Source: Chromatocurvus sp046260765
Lineage (GTDB): Bacteria > Pseudomonadota > Gammaproteobacteria > Pseudomonadales > Halieaceae
Assembly (NCBI GenBank): GCA_046260765.1
Contig: JBHEOO010000015.1
Coordinates: 11,565 to 75,564, forward strand
Length of the DNA stretch: 64,000 nt
Reading direction: 5' to 3'
Made by a program: the position numbers and the translations under genes. Each line of letters begins with the position of its first letter. Within the stretch, counting starts at the first letter, position 1. The notes under the pieces were generated by a model that saw nothing but the letters and a program-made list of their open reading frames with translations, searched no databases and had not been told where the DNA came from. Below, piece by piece: positions 15,849 through 24,714 of this stretch.

Positions 15849-16955
15849 TCAGGGCAGATGTTCGAGGGCCAGGTAGTCGTGGGTCTGCATCTCGCGCAAG
15901 CGGGAGCGGGTGCGCTCGAACTCGAAGCCCAGCGTGCCCCCGGCGTACAGGTCCTCGATCGGGCATTCGGCTTCTATCACCAGCTTGACGTGGCGGTCAT
16001 AGAACTCGTCCACTAGATTGATGAAGCGCCGGGCGGTGTCTTCGCGGCCGCCGCCCATTTGCCTGACGCCCGACAGCAGCACGGCGTGGAACAGGCGTGA
16101 CAGCTCGATATAGTCGTTCTGCGAGCGCGGGCCCTCGCAGAGCTCGGCGAAGTCGAACCAGGCGACGTCATCGGCAAGGCGCAGGCTGCGCAACTGACGA
16201 TCGTTGATCTCCACGGCGACGTCGGCGCGGCCCGCCTCCGGCGCGAGGCTGTCGAAGCTGCGCCTCAGCCCTGCCTGCGCCTCCTCACCGCAGGGGTAAT
16301 AATAAAGCTGCGCCTGCTCCAGCGTGCGCAGCCGGTAGTCGACTCCGCCGTCGAGGTTGACCACCTGCGTGTGCGCTTCTATCTGCCGGATAGCGGGCCG
16401 GAAACGCTCGCGCTGCAGACCATTCTCATAGAGCCGATGTGGGGGTATATTGGAGGTTGCCACCAGCGTTATCCCGCGCTCGAAGAGGGCCCGCATCAGG
16501 TTGCCGAGAATCATGGCATCTGCAATATCGCTGACAAAAAACTCGTCGAAACAGAGCACGCGCGCGCGCATCGCCATATCGTCTGCCACACGGTCCAGCG
16601 GATTCTTTTCGCCCGCCAGCGCCCGCAGGTCGCGATGTACCCTCTGCATGAATCGGTGGAAGTGCACACGCTCGCGGTCTGCAAACGGCAGGCAGTCAAA
16701 AAAGGTATCCATGAGGTAGGTCTTGCCACGGCCAACACCACCCCAGAGATAAAGACCGCTGACCTGCGGCGGCGTCACGCCGCGGGCACGCCGCCACCAG
16801 GCCGTCAGACCCTGCTTTGGGGGACGCGGACCCACCGCCAACAGCCGCCCGTGCAGATCATCCAGAAGTTCGACCACCCGCGCCTGCCCGGCGTCGGCGA
16901 CAAAATCTTCCCGGGCCAGATCCTCGCGGTAGCGCTGTACTGGGCTTAGGCTCAT
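15849..16955 (-). CDS. zapE: Cell division AAA ATPase ZapE
   Basis: AFG1-like ATPase that acts on Z-rings during division under stress. The ATG at 16955 (MSLSPVQRYREDLAREDFVA) is chosen over a longer frame because homology starts there; it gives 368 residues. Walker A is GGVGRGKTYLMD (near residue 70), Walker B is VLCFDEFFVSDIADAM, and FHRFMQRVHRDL and TSNIPPHRLYENGLQRERF are family motifs. In gammaproteobacteria zapE commonly lies next to rplM-rpsI and opposite yhcB/zapG, exactly as here. Confidence 0.95.
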   Translation of the reverse strand: MSLSPVQRYREDLAREDFVADAGQARVVELLDDLHGRLLAVGPRPPKQGLTAWWRRARGVTPPQVSGLYLWGGVGRGKTYLMDTFFDCLPFADRERVHFHRFMQRVHRDLRALAGEKNPLDRVADDMAMRARVLCFDEFFVSDIADAMILGNLMRALFERGITLVATSNIPPHRLYENGLQRERFRPAIRQIEAHTQVVNLDGGVDYRLRTLEQAQLYYYPCGEEAQAGLRRSFDSLAPEAGRADVAVEINDRQLRSLRLADDVAWFDFAELCEGPRSQNDYIELSRLFHAVLLSGVRQMGGGREDTARRFINLVDEFYDRHVKLVIEAECPIEDLYAGGTLGFEFERTRSRLREMQTHDYLALEHLP

Positions 16956-17026
16956 TTTGTTTAACCTGCGGCTGCCTGCGACCGCGCGAACTCTAGCCGT
17001 GCCTGGGTGAATTGGCAATGCGCTGC

Positions 17027-17056
17027 CTGTCATGCCCCAGCCGGTATCTGTATACT
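17027..17056 (+). promoter_or_regulatory. Possible zapG promoter
   Basis: CTGTCA (17027-17032), 18 bp, TATACT (17051-17056), 36 bases before the zapG ATG in the divergent zapE-zapG gap. The -10 is good, the -35 only fair. Confidence 0.45.
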
Positions 17057-17092
17057 CTGTTTTTATTCATTAGCGCACGGAGACACGCGATC

Positions 17093-17743
17093 ATGTACAG
17101 CATTGACATCCTTATCGGCACCGCCGTTTGTGTTTTGATCATAGCGGGAGTCGTCGGATTTATTATGGGGCGCCGAACGACTGCCGGCAGCCAGCAGGCT
17201 CGCGAGCTTGAGCTGCGCCTGGACCAGGTTACCCGGGACAAACAGCATTTCGAGGACCGCGTCACCGAGCATTTCACAGAGACAGCAACGCGTCTCAACG
17301 CGCTGACGGAAAACTATCGCGCTGTCCACGAGCACCTTGCCGAGGGCGCCAACACACTCTGCGCCGGTAACCCCTCAGTGACCGTCAGTCGATTAGGGGG
17401 TGATAGCGACCTCGATGCGAATCTGCTCAACGCGCAGCCGCCCCGGGATTACGCACCGAAGTCCTCGCCGACCGAGAAAGGCATGTTGAATGAAGGGTTC
17501 GGACTGGACAAGGATGACGTCGCGCCGGCGGAGAAGACCAGCCGGGTGCGTCATGATGAGTCTGTCAGTGCAGACGCCGGTGCCGAGGTCCCGGTCAACG
17601 AGCAGGCCCGGGAAGAAGAGCCGGTTAAGGAAGACGCACCCGAAACAAGCGTCGCCACGGATGTCGAGGAGACCCAGACGAAAGAGGATGCGTCTCCCGA
17701 TGAGACACCCGTAAAAGAGGACCAGGAAGCGCAGCGCAAGTAG
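17093..17743 (+). CDS. zapG: ZapG/YhcB family (DUF1043) inner-membrane division-associated protein
   Basis: Membrane-anchored coiled-coil protein that links division and elongation machinery in E. coli (YhcB). One N-terminal helix (residues 4-27, IDILIGTAVCVLIIAGVVGF) is followed by GRRTT and a coiled coil (about 34-85, LELRLDQVTRDKQHFEDRVTEHF then NALTENYRAVHEHLAEGA). The C-terminal 100 residues are very acidic and low complexity (repeated EEPVKED/EETQTKED), longer than in the 132-residue E. coli protein. It precedes a DegS/DegQ-type protease as in E. coli yhcB-degQ-degS. Confidence 0.9.
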   Translation: MYSIDILIGTAVCVLIIAGVVGFIMGRRTTAGSQQARELELRLDQVTRDKQHFEDRVTEHFTETATRLNALTENYRAVHEHLAEGANTLCAGNPSVTVSRLGGDSDLDANLLNAQPPRDYAPKSSPTEKGMLNEGFGLDKDDVAPAEKTSRVRHDESVSADAGAEVPVNEQAREEEPVKEDAPETSVATDVEETQTKEDASPDETPVKEDQEAQRK

Positions 17744-17790
17744 CGCGAAGCGCACCCGGCCCATCCGCACCTGACCGAAGCAAACGCTGC

Positions 17791-18915
17791 GTGGGACACC
17801 TTCTCCGGCTCGCGGTGTGGCCAACCATTGCCGGCATCCTTGCCGGCATTCTGATCCTCGATCGGTGGGTGCTGTCTGGCACAGAGACCGAGACAGAACT
17901 GCCAGTCAACAGTTATTCGCGTGCCGTTCAATCGGCCACGCCTTCGGTTGTCAATATTTACACGCAGAAGGTGGTGCCGACGCGAGCCGCACGCCTGTTG
18001 AATGACCCTTTCTGGCGCCAGTTTGTGCCGAGCAATCAACCCAGGCAGCGAGTCGAGCAATCCCTTGGCTCCGGCGTCATCCTGTCCACCGAGGGACACA
18101 TCGTCACCAATAATCACGTTATCGACGGTGCCGACGCCATACAGGTTCTACTCAGTGACGGCCGCAATGCTGCGGCGCAGATTATCGGCACGGATCCCGC
18201 CACCGACCTCGCACTGCTCCAGATCGACCTGCCGGACCTGGCACCGATAGAGATAGGCTCATCGAGCGAGGCCCGGGTCGGCGATGTCGTGCTGGCCATC
18301 GGCAACCCGCTGGGATTTGGCCAGTCGGTCACCCAGGGAATTATTTCCGGCCTCGAGCGCTACGGCCTGCAGACCGGACTGTACGAAAGCTACATACAGA
18401 CCGATGCCATCATTCACCAGGGCAACTCCGGTGGCGCACTGATCGACACTCGCGGCCGCCTGCTAGGCATTAATGCGCTGATTTACACCTCGGACAATCA
18501 GGCGAGCAGCGGCCGCATGGGAATAGGCATTGGACTTGCGATACCGGTAGACCTCGCCCGCTTCGTCATGGCTGACCTGATTGAATACGGTCAGGTTATC
18601 CGTGGCTGGCTTGGCGTGCAGGTGGAGCCGCGATTTCTCCGCGGAAGTAATGCGCCCGATGGTCAGTCCCTGGTGGTGACCGGCGTGGCAGAGGGCGGTC
18701 CGGCGCACAAGGCGGGTCTGCAGAGCGGCGATGTGATCACGCATTTCAATGAGGAAGCCGTGGAGGATGTTCGCCGCACGATGTATGACATTGCCATGCT
18801 AAGGCCCGGCGACCGGCTACTGATCACGGCAATCCGCGATGGCCAGACGCTGGATTTTCGCGCGGTGGTCGGGGCCCAGACCCAGTCCCCCGGCCAGGCG
18901 CCGGAGAACGACTAG
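17791..18915 (+). CDS. degS: Membrane-anchored periplasmic serine protease, DegS/AlgW type
   Basis: Single-PDZ HtrA protease; DegS/AlgW senses unfolded outer-membrane proteins and starts RseA/MucA cleavage to release sigma-E. GTG start; one N-terminal anchor (residues 6-26). The protease domain carries the triad His in IVTNNHV, Asp in PATDLALLQ and Ser in HQGNSGGALID; one PDZ domain follows (about 270-360, GWLGVQVEP to GDRLLITAIRDG). The single PDZ and uncleaved anchor favour DegS/AlgW over DegP/DegQ. Converges on hisD; hisC, found at this spot in Pseudomonas, is absent. Confidence 0.9.
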   Translation: MGHLLRLAVWPTIAGILAGILILDRWVLSGTETETELPVNSYSRAVQSATPSVVNIYTQKVVPTRAARLLNDPFWRQFVPSNQPRQRVEQSLGSGVILSTEGHIVTNNHVIDGADAIQVLLSDGRNAAAQIIGTDPATDLALLQIDLPDLAPIEIGSSSEARVGDVVLAIGNPLGFGQSVTQGIISGLERYGLQTGLYESYIQTDAIIHQGNSGGALIDTRGRLLGINALIYTSDNQASSGRMGIGIGLAIPVDLARFVMADLIEYGQVIRGWLGVQVEPRFLRGSNAPDGQSLVVTGVAEGGPAHKAGLQSGDVITHFNEEAVEDVRRTMYDIAMLRPGDRLLITAIRDGQTLDFRAVVGAQTQSPGQAPEND

Positions 18916-18927
18916 CTGCCGGGCTTG

Positions 18928-20232
18928 TTACTTGTCACTCGCCGGGAGACGCATCTCCGCACTGCGGGCATGGGCTGTCAGCGACTCGCCCCGTGCGAGA
19001 ATCGACGCCACGGCGCCAAGTTCGCGCACCCCTTCCTCACTGCACATGATCAATGAGCTTCGCTTCTGAAAGTCGTAGACGCCAAGCGGTGAAAAGAATC
19101 GCGCTGTGCCTGAAGTCGGCAACACATGGTTAGGGCCGGCGCAGTAATCACCCAGCGCCTCGGCACTGTAGCGGCCCATGAAGATAGCCCCCGCCGCCTG
19201 GATCTCCTCGACCAGGGTCAGCGGATCCTCCACCGAGAGCTCGAGATGCTCCGGCGCCAGCGAGTTGCTCAGCCGGACCGCTTCATCCATATCCTGCGTC
19301 TTGATCAGCGCGCCGCGTGACGCCAGTGACTTGCTGATAATGTCACGGCGCTCCATCTCCGGCAGCAAGCGCGTTATAGACGCCTCGACACGATCGAGAT
19401 ACGCCGCATCCGGGCACAGCAGCAGGGACTGTGCGTTTTCATCATGCTCGGCCTGGGAAAACAGATCCATGGCAATCCAGTCGGGATCAGTGCCGCCGTC
19501 GCAGATGATGAGAATCTCGGAAGGGCCGGCAACCATGTCAATACCGACACGCCCGAACACCTGCCGCTTGGCTTCGGCAACGTAGGCGTTGCCGGGGCCG
19601 ACAATCTTGTCTACCGCCACGATGGTTTCGGTGCCATAGGCAAGTGCAGCTACCGCCTGGGCGCCACCAACAGTGAGGACACGACTGACGCCGGCAAGGC
19701 AGGCGGCGGCGAGCACCAGTTCGTTCAGCTGACCGTCGGGCGTTGGCACCACCATAGTGATATCGGCCACACCGGCGACGCTCGCCGGCAATGCATTCAT
19801 CAATACAGACGAAGGATAGCTGGCCTTGCCGCCGGGCACATAAACACCAACGCGCCCCAGAGGCGTGACCCGCTGGCCGAGCAGGTTGCCCTGTGCATCG
19901 TGGTACTGCCAGCTCTCCTGCCGCTGTCGCTCATGATAGTCGCGAATGCGCTCCGCCGCGGATTCCAGAGCGCTGCGCTGCTCCACCGGCAGATGATCCA
20001 GAGCCTCCTGCAGACGCGTGAGTGGCACCTCGATATCACTTCGCTCGTGCACCGGCGCGCGGTCGAGCTCCCGCGTGTATTCAAGCAGCGCAGCATCGCC
20101 CCGCTCCCGCACATCGGCGATGATTGCCGCAACGCGCTCCGCTACTGAAGATGCCGACGACTCACCCGTCGGCGCCAGTGACGCCAGCTGCGCCGCGAAC
20201 TCCGGGTCGCGGCTGTCGAGACGACGAATCAT
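18928..20232 (-). CDS. hisD: Histidinol dehydrogenase
   Basis: Last two oxidations of histidine synthesis (L-histidinol to L-histidine, NAD-dependent, zinc enzyme). The ATG at 20232 (MIRRLDSRDPEF) overlaps the hisG stop as ATGA and gives 434 residues. Family motifs: RVGVYVPGGKASYPSSVLMN, VGGAQAVAALAYGTETI, VDKIVGPGNAYVAEAKRQVF, GPSEILIICDGG, LFSQAEHDENAQS, LAPEHLEL and GPNHVLPTSGTARFFSPLGV. Confidence 0.98.
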   Translation of the reverse strand: MIRRLDSRDPEFAAQLASLAPTGESSASSVAERVAAIIADVRERGDAALLEYTRELDRAPVHERSDIEVPLTRLQEALDHLPVEQRSALESAAERIRDYHERQRQESWQYHDAQGNLLGQRVTPLGRVGVYVPGGKASYPSSVLMNALPASVAGVADITMVVPTPDGQLNELVLAAACLAGVSRVLTVGGAQAVAALAYGTETIVAVDKIVGPGNAYVAEAKRQVFGRVGIDMVAGPSEILIICDGGTDPDWIAMDLFSQAEHDENAQSLLLCPDAAYLDRVEASITRLLPEMERRDIISKSLASRGALIKTQDMDEAVRLSNSLAPEHLELSVEDPLTLVEEIQAAGAIFMGRYSAEALGDYCAGPNHVLPTSGTARFFSPLGVYDFQKRSSLIMCSEEGVRELGAVASILARGESLTAHARSAEMRLPASDK

Positions 20233-20876
20233 GCCGCCTCCTCCCTGCACTCCACCGCAGCGGCCACCTCATCGATGATCGCCGAGATGGCTTCATGCGA
20301 AGCACGCAGTGACGCCTTGTTGACGATAAGCCTGGAACTGATGCTGGCGACCTCCTCCAGCGGCTGCATACCGTTGGCGCGCAGCGTATTGCCGGTGTCC
20401 ACGATATCCACAATGATGTCTGAAAGCCCCATCATGGGCGCCAGCTCCATGGCACCGTAGAGCTTGATGAGGTCGGCCTGGATGCCGCGGAGCGCAAAAA
20501 AGTTGCGCGCAATATTCACGAACTTGGTCGCCACGCGAATGCGGGCGGCCCCCGCCTGCCACCCCAGCGGGGCCGCGGTCATCAGGCGGCAACGCGCAAT
20601 ATGAAGGTCGAGTGGCTCATAGACACCGTCTGCGCCCTGCTCCAGCAGGATGTCCTTGCCCACAACACCGAGATCGGCTGCACCGTGACGCACATAGGTC
20701 GGAACATCCGTGCCGCGCAGTACAACCAGCTGCAGGCCATCGCGGGTGGTCTCGAATACGAGCTTGCGGCTGCTTTCGATGTCCTCGCAGGGTTCGATGC
20801 CGGCACGCGCCAGAAGCGGCAGCGTTTCATTGAGAATGCGGCCCTTTGTCAGGGCCAGGGTCAGAGGCTTGATCAC
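20229..20876 (-). CDS. hisG: ATP phosphoribosyltransferase, short form
   Basis: First enzyme of histidine synthesis. The 215 residues correspond to the short HisG(S) form, which lacks the C-terminal regulatory domain and needs HisZ as partner; no hisZ lies in the window. GTG start at 20876. Motifs: LTLALTKGRILNETLPLLA, RGTDVPTYVRHGAADLGVVG, VATKFVNIARNFFALRGIQA and the PRPP-binding segment IVDIVDTGNTLRANGMQPLE. Coupled to hisD by ATGA. murA, usually just upstream, is missing; ibaG is the neighbour. Confidence 0.96.
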   Translation of the reverse strand: MIKPLTLALTKGRILNETLPLLARAGIEPCEDIESSRKLVFETTRDGLQLVVLRGTDVPTYVRHGAADLGVVGKDILLEQGADGVYEPLDLHIARCRLMTAAPLGWQAGAARIRVATKFVNIARNFFALRGIQADLIKLYGAMELAPMMGLSDIIVDIVDTGNTLRANGMQPLEEVASISSRLIVNKASLRASHEAISAIIDEVAAAVECREEAA

Positions 20877-20922
20877 TCGGGACTCCGGGAAACAAAAAGA
20901 AAGAGATTTTTCAGTGTGATTG

Positions 20923-21150
20923 CTAGGCCTGATCCGGCGTCAGGGTGCGGATATTCACGGCATGGATTTCACCGGCAGCGATTCGTTCATTTAACGCCGC
21001 ATAGACCAGCTGCTGTCGCTGCACAGGACGTTTGCCTGAAAAAATATCACCGATGACGGTGATATCGTAGTTGCTGCCTGCACCCTCGACGCTGACCTCA
21101 CAACCCTCCAGCTGTGCCCTGATCAGCGATTCTACTGTTTTCGCGTCCAC
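20923..21150 (-). CDS. ibaG: BolA family protein IbaG
   Basis: Small BolA-fold protein (YrbA) that pairs with monothiol glutaredoxins in Fe-S handling and acid response. GTG at 21150 is chosen because AAGGAGG lies nine bases upstream, giving 75 residues: VDAKTVESLIRAQLEGCEVS, GSNYDITVIGDIFSGKRPVQ, RQQLVYAALNERIAAGEIHA, LTPDQA. A longer frame to 21204 lacks a ribosome site. It lies between mlaC and hisG; elsewhere murA sits between ibaG and hisG. Confidence 0.93.
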   Translation of the reverse strand: MDAKTVESLIRAQLEGCEVSVEGAGSNYDITVIGDIFSGKRPVQRQQLVYAALNERIAAGEIHAVNIRTLTPDQA

Positions 21151-21217
21151 TGCCTGTTGCCTCCTTGCTGCCTTGTTTTCCTGATTGAACTGCGTTGGTT
21201 TCACTGACTGTCGGACA

Positions 21218-21916
21218 TCAGGCAGTGGTTTCTGCCTCGATCTCTTCCACCGGCTCGATTTCCCAGTCTGCGATCACCTTGTCGAGATCTCCATCAAATT
21301 TTCTGGCCGCGGCCTCGAACTGGCCACGGTAAATCTGCCCCAGATTGACGTTCTCGACAATCAGGTTGCGCATCAGCCACTGGCCATCGCGGCCTTTCGC
21401 CATCTGATAGACCACGACGTAGGGATCGCTGTCATCGCTATAAATGAGCTGCCGGAGCGTAGCGCGGCTGGCATCGCCGTCGCCAGCGCCCGTGCTGCGC
21501 TCACGATCGAGTTCGACCCGGGAGCCACCGAAAGCCAGAAGACCTTTGCTGTAGGTGCGCACAAGACCATCCCGCATCGCCTCGGTGAAGCGGTCAAGCT
21601 GATCGCGCAGCTTCTCTCGTCCCGCTTCATCCAGTGCCCGGTAGCGTTCGCTGCTCGCGTAATCACCCATTACCCCTCGGGCAAAGCCGCGAAAATCCAC
21701 TGCGCTGTCGAGCACCTCGTTAACGCGGCGATAGTAGCGGTCGGGATCCTCCTTGACGTAGTCCGAGGCCTCCTCAATCACCGCCAGCACCTCCTCCGTG
21801 GTCTTCTTGAGCGCTTCCTCGGCTGTCGGCTCCTGCGCAGACACCAGAGACGCTGCCAGAAAACCGGCAACCATGGCCAACGCTGCCACCCAGCGTGTGT
21901 GAATACCATTACGCAT
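21218..21916 (-). CDS. mlaC: Phospholipid-binding periplasmic protein MlaC
   Basis: Periplasmic shuttle that carries phospholipids between the OmpC-MlaA complex and MlaFEDB. A cleavable signal (residues 1-27, ending SLVSA/QE) is followed by the MlaC fold: YYRRVNEVLDSAVDFRGFAR, VMGDYASSERYRALDEAGRE, FTEAMRDGLVRTYSKGLLAF, VYQMAKGRDGQWLMRNLIVE and NVNLGQIYRGQFEAAARKFD. ATG 21916 has AGGA upstream. The family normally sits in mlaFEDCB; here mlaF, mlaE and mlaD are not adjacent. Confidence 0.93.
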   Translation of the reverse strand: MRNGIHTRWVAALAMVAGFLAASLVSAQEPTAEEALKKTTEEVLAVIEEASDYVKEDPDRYYRRVNEVLDSAVDFRGFARGVMGDYASSERYRALDEAGREKLRDQLDRFTEAMRDGLVRTYSKGLLAFGGSRVELDRERSTGAGDGDASRATLRQLIYSDDSDPYVVVYQMAKGRDGQWLMRNLIVENVNLGQIYRGQFEAAARKFDGDLDKVIADWEIEPVEEIEAETTA

Positions 21917-22018
21917 ACTTTTTTCCTGTATTTTTTTCCGCGACGAGCTTTATACCGTGACACTGACCAGGCGCCGTCGCAATCGTCCGGTCATACGCCA
22001 GTGACGGGCAGCCGCAAC

Positions 22019-22042
22019 ATCGCAGTCATTATCGCAGTCATT
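22019..22042. repeat. 12-bp tandem duplication in the mlaC-yrbG gap
   Basis: ATCGCAGTCATT occurs twice head to tail. The surrounding 300-base divergent gap (21917-22216) has no other structure I can see; it must hold both promoters, but no convincing hexamer pair stands out. Confidence 0.8.
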
Positions 22043-22216
22043 GTAGAATGAACGAGGCACTGAACCGCCCACGTGGAACCCTACATTCAGTTTACTACGT
22101 TTGCCGGCACAAGTCGTATGACGTCGACTCTAATGCCATCACATTATATGACATCAAAAGGGCGCCCATCGTTCCGGGCGCGGCCACACGACACACCCAC
22201 AGGGAATGCCTGAATA

Positions 22217-23191
22217 ATGCTGCTTGCCTCTGCTGCCATGATTATCGGTCTGTTCGTCCTCGTCTGGAGCGCAGACCTGTTCGTCGCCGGTGCCGCCTCG
22301 GTCGCGCGCAACCTCGGTATGTCTCCGGTCATCATCGGGCTGACCATTGTTTCCCTGGGCACGTCTGCTCCGGAAATCCTGGTGTCGGTGAACGCGGCGC
22401 TCAGCGACGCCGGCGAGCTGGCAGTGGGTAACGCCATCGGCTCGAACATCGCCAATATCGGGCTGGTTCTGGGTATTACCGTGCTCGTGGTTCCGATGCT
22501 GATCCGGCCCGGCTGTATTCGTATCGAGCTGCCCACGCTGCTGCTGGTCACACTCGGTACCGGCCTCCTGCTGCTGGATCGACGGCTGTCGCGCATCGAT
22601 GGTTTGATGATGATCGGTGGTCTTTGCCTCATCCTGCTGCAGATGATCCGTGCCCAGTCTACTGATGCCGGGATTCTTTCTGAATCGGAAGAGGAGAAGC
22701 TGCCTGAGATGAGCAGCGGTCGCGCCTGGATGTCTTTCGCTACAGGTCTTGCGTTGCTGATCGGCAGCTCACGCCTTCTCGTCTGGGGCGCAACCGATAT
22801 CGCCGCGCGTGTCGGTGTCTCTGAACTGGTCATCGGCCTCACCGTGGTCGCGGTCGGCACCAGCCTGCCAGAGCTTGCCGCCACACTTGCCAGCGCGCTG
22901 AAGCGCCATACGGACATCGCCATCGGCAATATTGTTGGCTCCAACCTTTTCAACCTGCTCGCCGTCATGCCGATACCCGGGTTGCTGGACCCACTGGTCA
23001 TCTCGGAAAACGTCATCTACCGCGACTACCCGGTAATGATAGGCGCCACTGCCCTGCTCGCCCTTGCCATTTACACCGGCTCTCATCGCCGCAAGACCCT
23101 GGATGGCTGCGCCTACGTCGGGCGCAGCGTGGGAATGCTGTTAACCGGTCTCTACGGCGTGTATTATTACTGGCTTTTCCAGACTGTTTAG
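22217..23191 (+). CDS. yrbG: Calcium/sodium antiporter, CaCA family (YrbG)
   Basis: Inner-membrane cation/Ca2+ exchanger family member; substrate not proven. Two homologous halves of five helices each carry the alpha-repeats: IVSLGTSAPEILVSVNAALS with GNAIGSNIANIGLVLG (near residues 35-95) and VVAVGTSLPELAATLASALK with GNIVGSNLFNLLAV (near 210-255). An acidic cytoplasmic loop with DAGILSESEEEKL separates the halves. At 324 residues it has normal length, and it precedes kdsD as in E. coli yrbG-kdsD. Confidence 0.93.
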   Translation: MLLASAAMIIGLFVLVWSADLFVAGAASVARNLGMSPVIIGLTIVSLGTSAPEILVSVNAALSDAGELAVGNAIGSNIANIGLVLGITVLVVPMLIRPGCIRIELPTLLLVTLGTGLLLLDRRLSRIDGLMMIGGLCLILLQMIRAQSTDAGILSESEEEKLPEMSSGRAWMSFATGLALLIGSSRLLVWGATDIAARVGVSELVIGLTVVAVGTSLPELAATLASALKRHTDIAIGNIVGSNLFNLLAVMPIPGLLDPLVISENVIYRDYPVMIGATALLALAIYTGSHRRKTLDGCAYVGRSVGMLLTGLYGVYYYWLFQTV

Positions 23192-23204
23192 GCGCATACC
23201 GTTC

Positions 23205-24179
23205 ATGTCGGGGCCGCACGTCTCTTTTACCGAATCCGCCCGCCGCACCATTCGCATGGAAGCCGAGGCCGTCGCGGCCCTGGAGTCCCGCATCGGTGAC
23301 GCCTTCGCGGCCGCCTGCGAGATTTTCCTGCACACGCGAGGCAGGGTTATCGTCACCGGCATGGGCAAATCCGGGCATGTGGCCACCAAGATCGCCGCCA
23401 CCCTCGCCAGCACGGGCACACCCTCGTTTTTCGTCCACCCCGGCGAGGCGAGCCATGGCGACATGGGCATGATCACCGCGCAGGACAGCGTGCTCGCTCT
23501 TTCAAACAGTGGCACTACCGCAGAGCTGGTCATGCTCGTTCCGCTGCTGAAGCGGCTCGGTGTCCCCCTGGTGAGCATGACCGGCAATGCCGAATCAACC
23601 CTGGCCCGCGCGGCAGACGCCCACATCGACTCCGGCGTTGCGACTGAAGCCTGCCCCCTCGACCTGGCACCGACGTCCAGCACCACGACGGCACTGGTTC
23701 TGGGCGACGCCCTGGCCATTGCCCTGCTGGAAGCGCGCGGTTTCACTGCGGAGGATTTCGCCTTCTCCCACCCCGGCGGCGCGCTCGGCAGAAAGCTTCT
23801 GCTCAAGGTCGAGGACGTCATGCGCAGCGGCAGCGATATCCCCCGGGTGGCTGTAGACACACCGCTTGCCAGCGCGCTGCTGGAAATCAGCAACAAGGGC
23901 CTGGGTATGACCACGGTTCTTGACGGGGACCGCCTCGCCGGGGTGTTCACTGACGGCGACCTGCGCCGCGCACTCGATGCGCGCATCGACATCAATGCCA
24001 CGGCCATCGGCAGCATCATGACCCGTCACGCACTCACGGTGGAAACCGGCACGCTCGCCGCAGAAGCCATGCGCATCATGGATGACAATCGGGTCAGCGC
24101 CCTTGTCGTACTCGATCACAGCGGCGAGGTTGCCGGTGTCATACACCTGCTGGGGCTGCTGCATGCCGGCATCGCCTGA
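23205..24179 (+). CDS. kdsD: Arabinose-5-phosphate isomerase
   Basis: Converts ribulose-5-phosphate to arabinose-5-phosphate, the first step towards Kdo of LPS. SIS domain (about residues 40-175) with GRVIVTGMGKSGHVATKIAA, FFVHPGEASHGDMGMIT, LSNSGTTAEL and PTSSTTTALVLGDALAIALL; HPGGALGR links to two CBS domains (about 205-324). At 324 residues it matches E. coli KdsD. It follows yrbG by 13 bases and overlaps kdsC by 17. Confidence 0.97.
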   Translation: MSGPHVSFTESARRTIRMEAEAVAALESRIGDAFAAACEIFLHTRGRVIVTGMGKSGHVATKIAATLASTGTPSFFVHPGEASHGDMGMITAQDSVLALSNSGTTAELVMLVPLLKRLGVPLVSMTGNAESTLARAADAHIDSGVATEACPLDLAPTSSTTTALVLGDALAIALLEARGFTAEDFAFSHPGGALGRKLLLKVEDVMRSGSDIPRVAVDTPLASALLEISNKGLGMTTVLDGDRLAGVFTDGDLRRALDARIDINATAIGSIMTRHALTVETGTLAAEAMRIMDDNRVSALVVLDHSGEVAGVIHLLGLLHAGIA

Positions 24180-24714
24180 GCTGACGGCAGCAGGGGCCAT
24201 CAGCCCCGCTACCGCCGCCTGCGTACGCCTGCTCGTGCTGGATGTCGACGGTGTGCTGACCGACGGACGACTGCTGTACAGCAACAATGGCGAGGAATTG
24301 AAGGCATTCAATATCCGGGATGGCCTGGGCATCAAGCTGCTGCAGCGATCGGGCATCGACGTTGCCATCATCACGGGCAGACAATCTGACATCGTGCAGC
24401 GTCGGGCGAATGAGCTCGGCATCCGCCGGGTGATTCAGGGTCGCGAAGACAAGCGTCAGGCGCTTGAAGAACTCTGCGCTGAACTCGACCTGTCACTCGC
24501 GGCCTGTGCCTATATGGGCGACGATCTGCCGGATGTCGCCGCTATCCGCGCCGCCGGCTGCGGATTGACCGTCGCCAACGCCTGCGCCGCGGCGATGCAG
24601 GCCGCGCAATGGCAGAGCCGCTGTCGCGGCGGCGAGGGCGCCGTGCGCGAGGCCTGTGAGGCACTGCTGGTAGCCCGCAACGAATGGGCCGCCATCGAGG
24701 AAAGCTTTCTGTGA
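24163..24714 (+). CDS. kdsC: 3-deoxy-D-manno-octulosonate-8-phosphate phosphatase
   Basis: Removes phosphate from Kdo-8-phosphate in LPS core synthesis. HAD phosphatase without a large cap: motif I DVDGVLTDGRLLYSNNGEE (nucleophile in D-V-D), motif II IITGRQSDIVQRRANELGI, Lys in EDKRQALEELC, and motif III YMGDDLPDVAAIRAAGCGLT. ATG 24163 starts inside kdsD and gives 183 residues, the tetrameric KdsC size. Its stop overlaps lptA (GTGA). lptC, normally next, is not present. Confidence 0.96.
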   Translation: MPASPELTAAGAISPATAACVRLLVLDVDGVLTDGRLLYSNNGEELKAFNIRDGLGIKLLQRSGIDVAIITGRQSDIVQRRANELGIRRVIQGREDKRQALEELCAELDLSLAACAYMGDDLPDVAAIRAAGCGLTVANACAAAMQAAQWQSRCRGGEGAVREACEALLVARNEWAAIEESFL

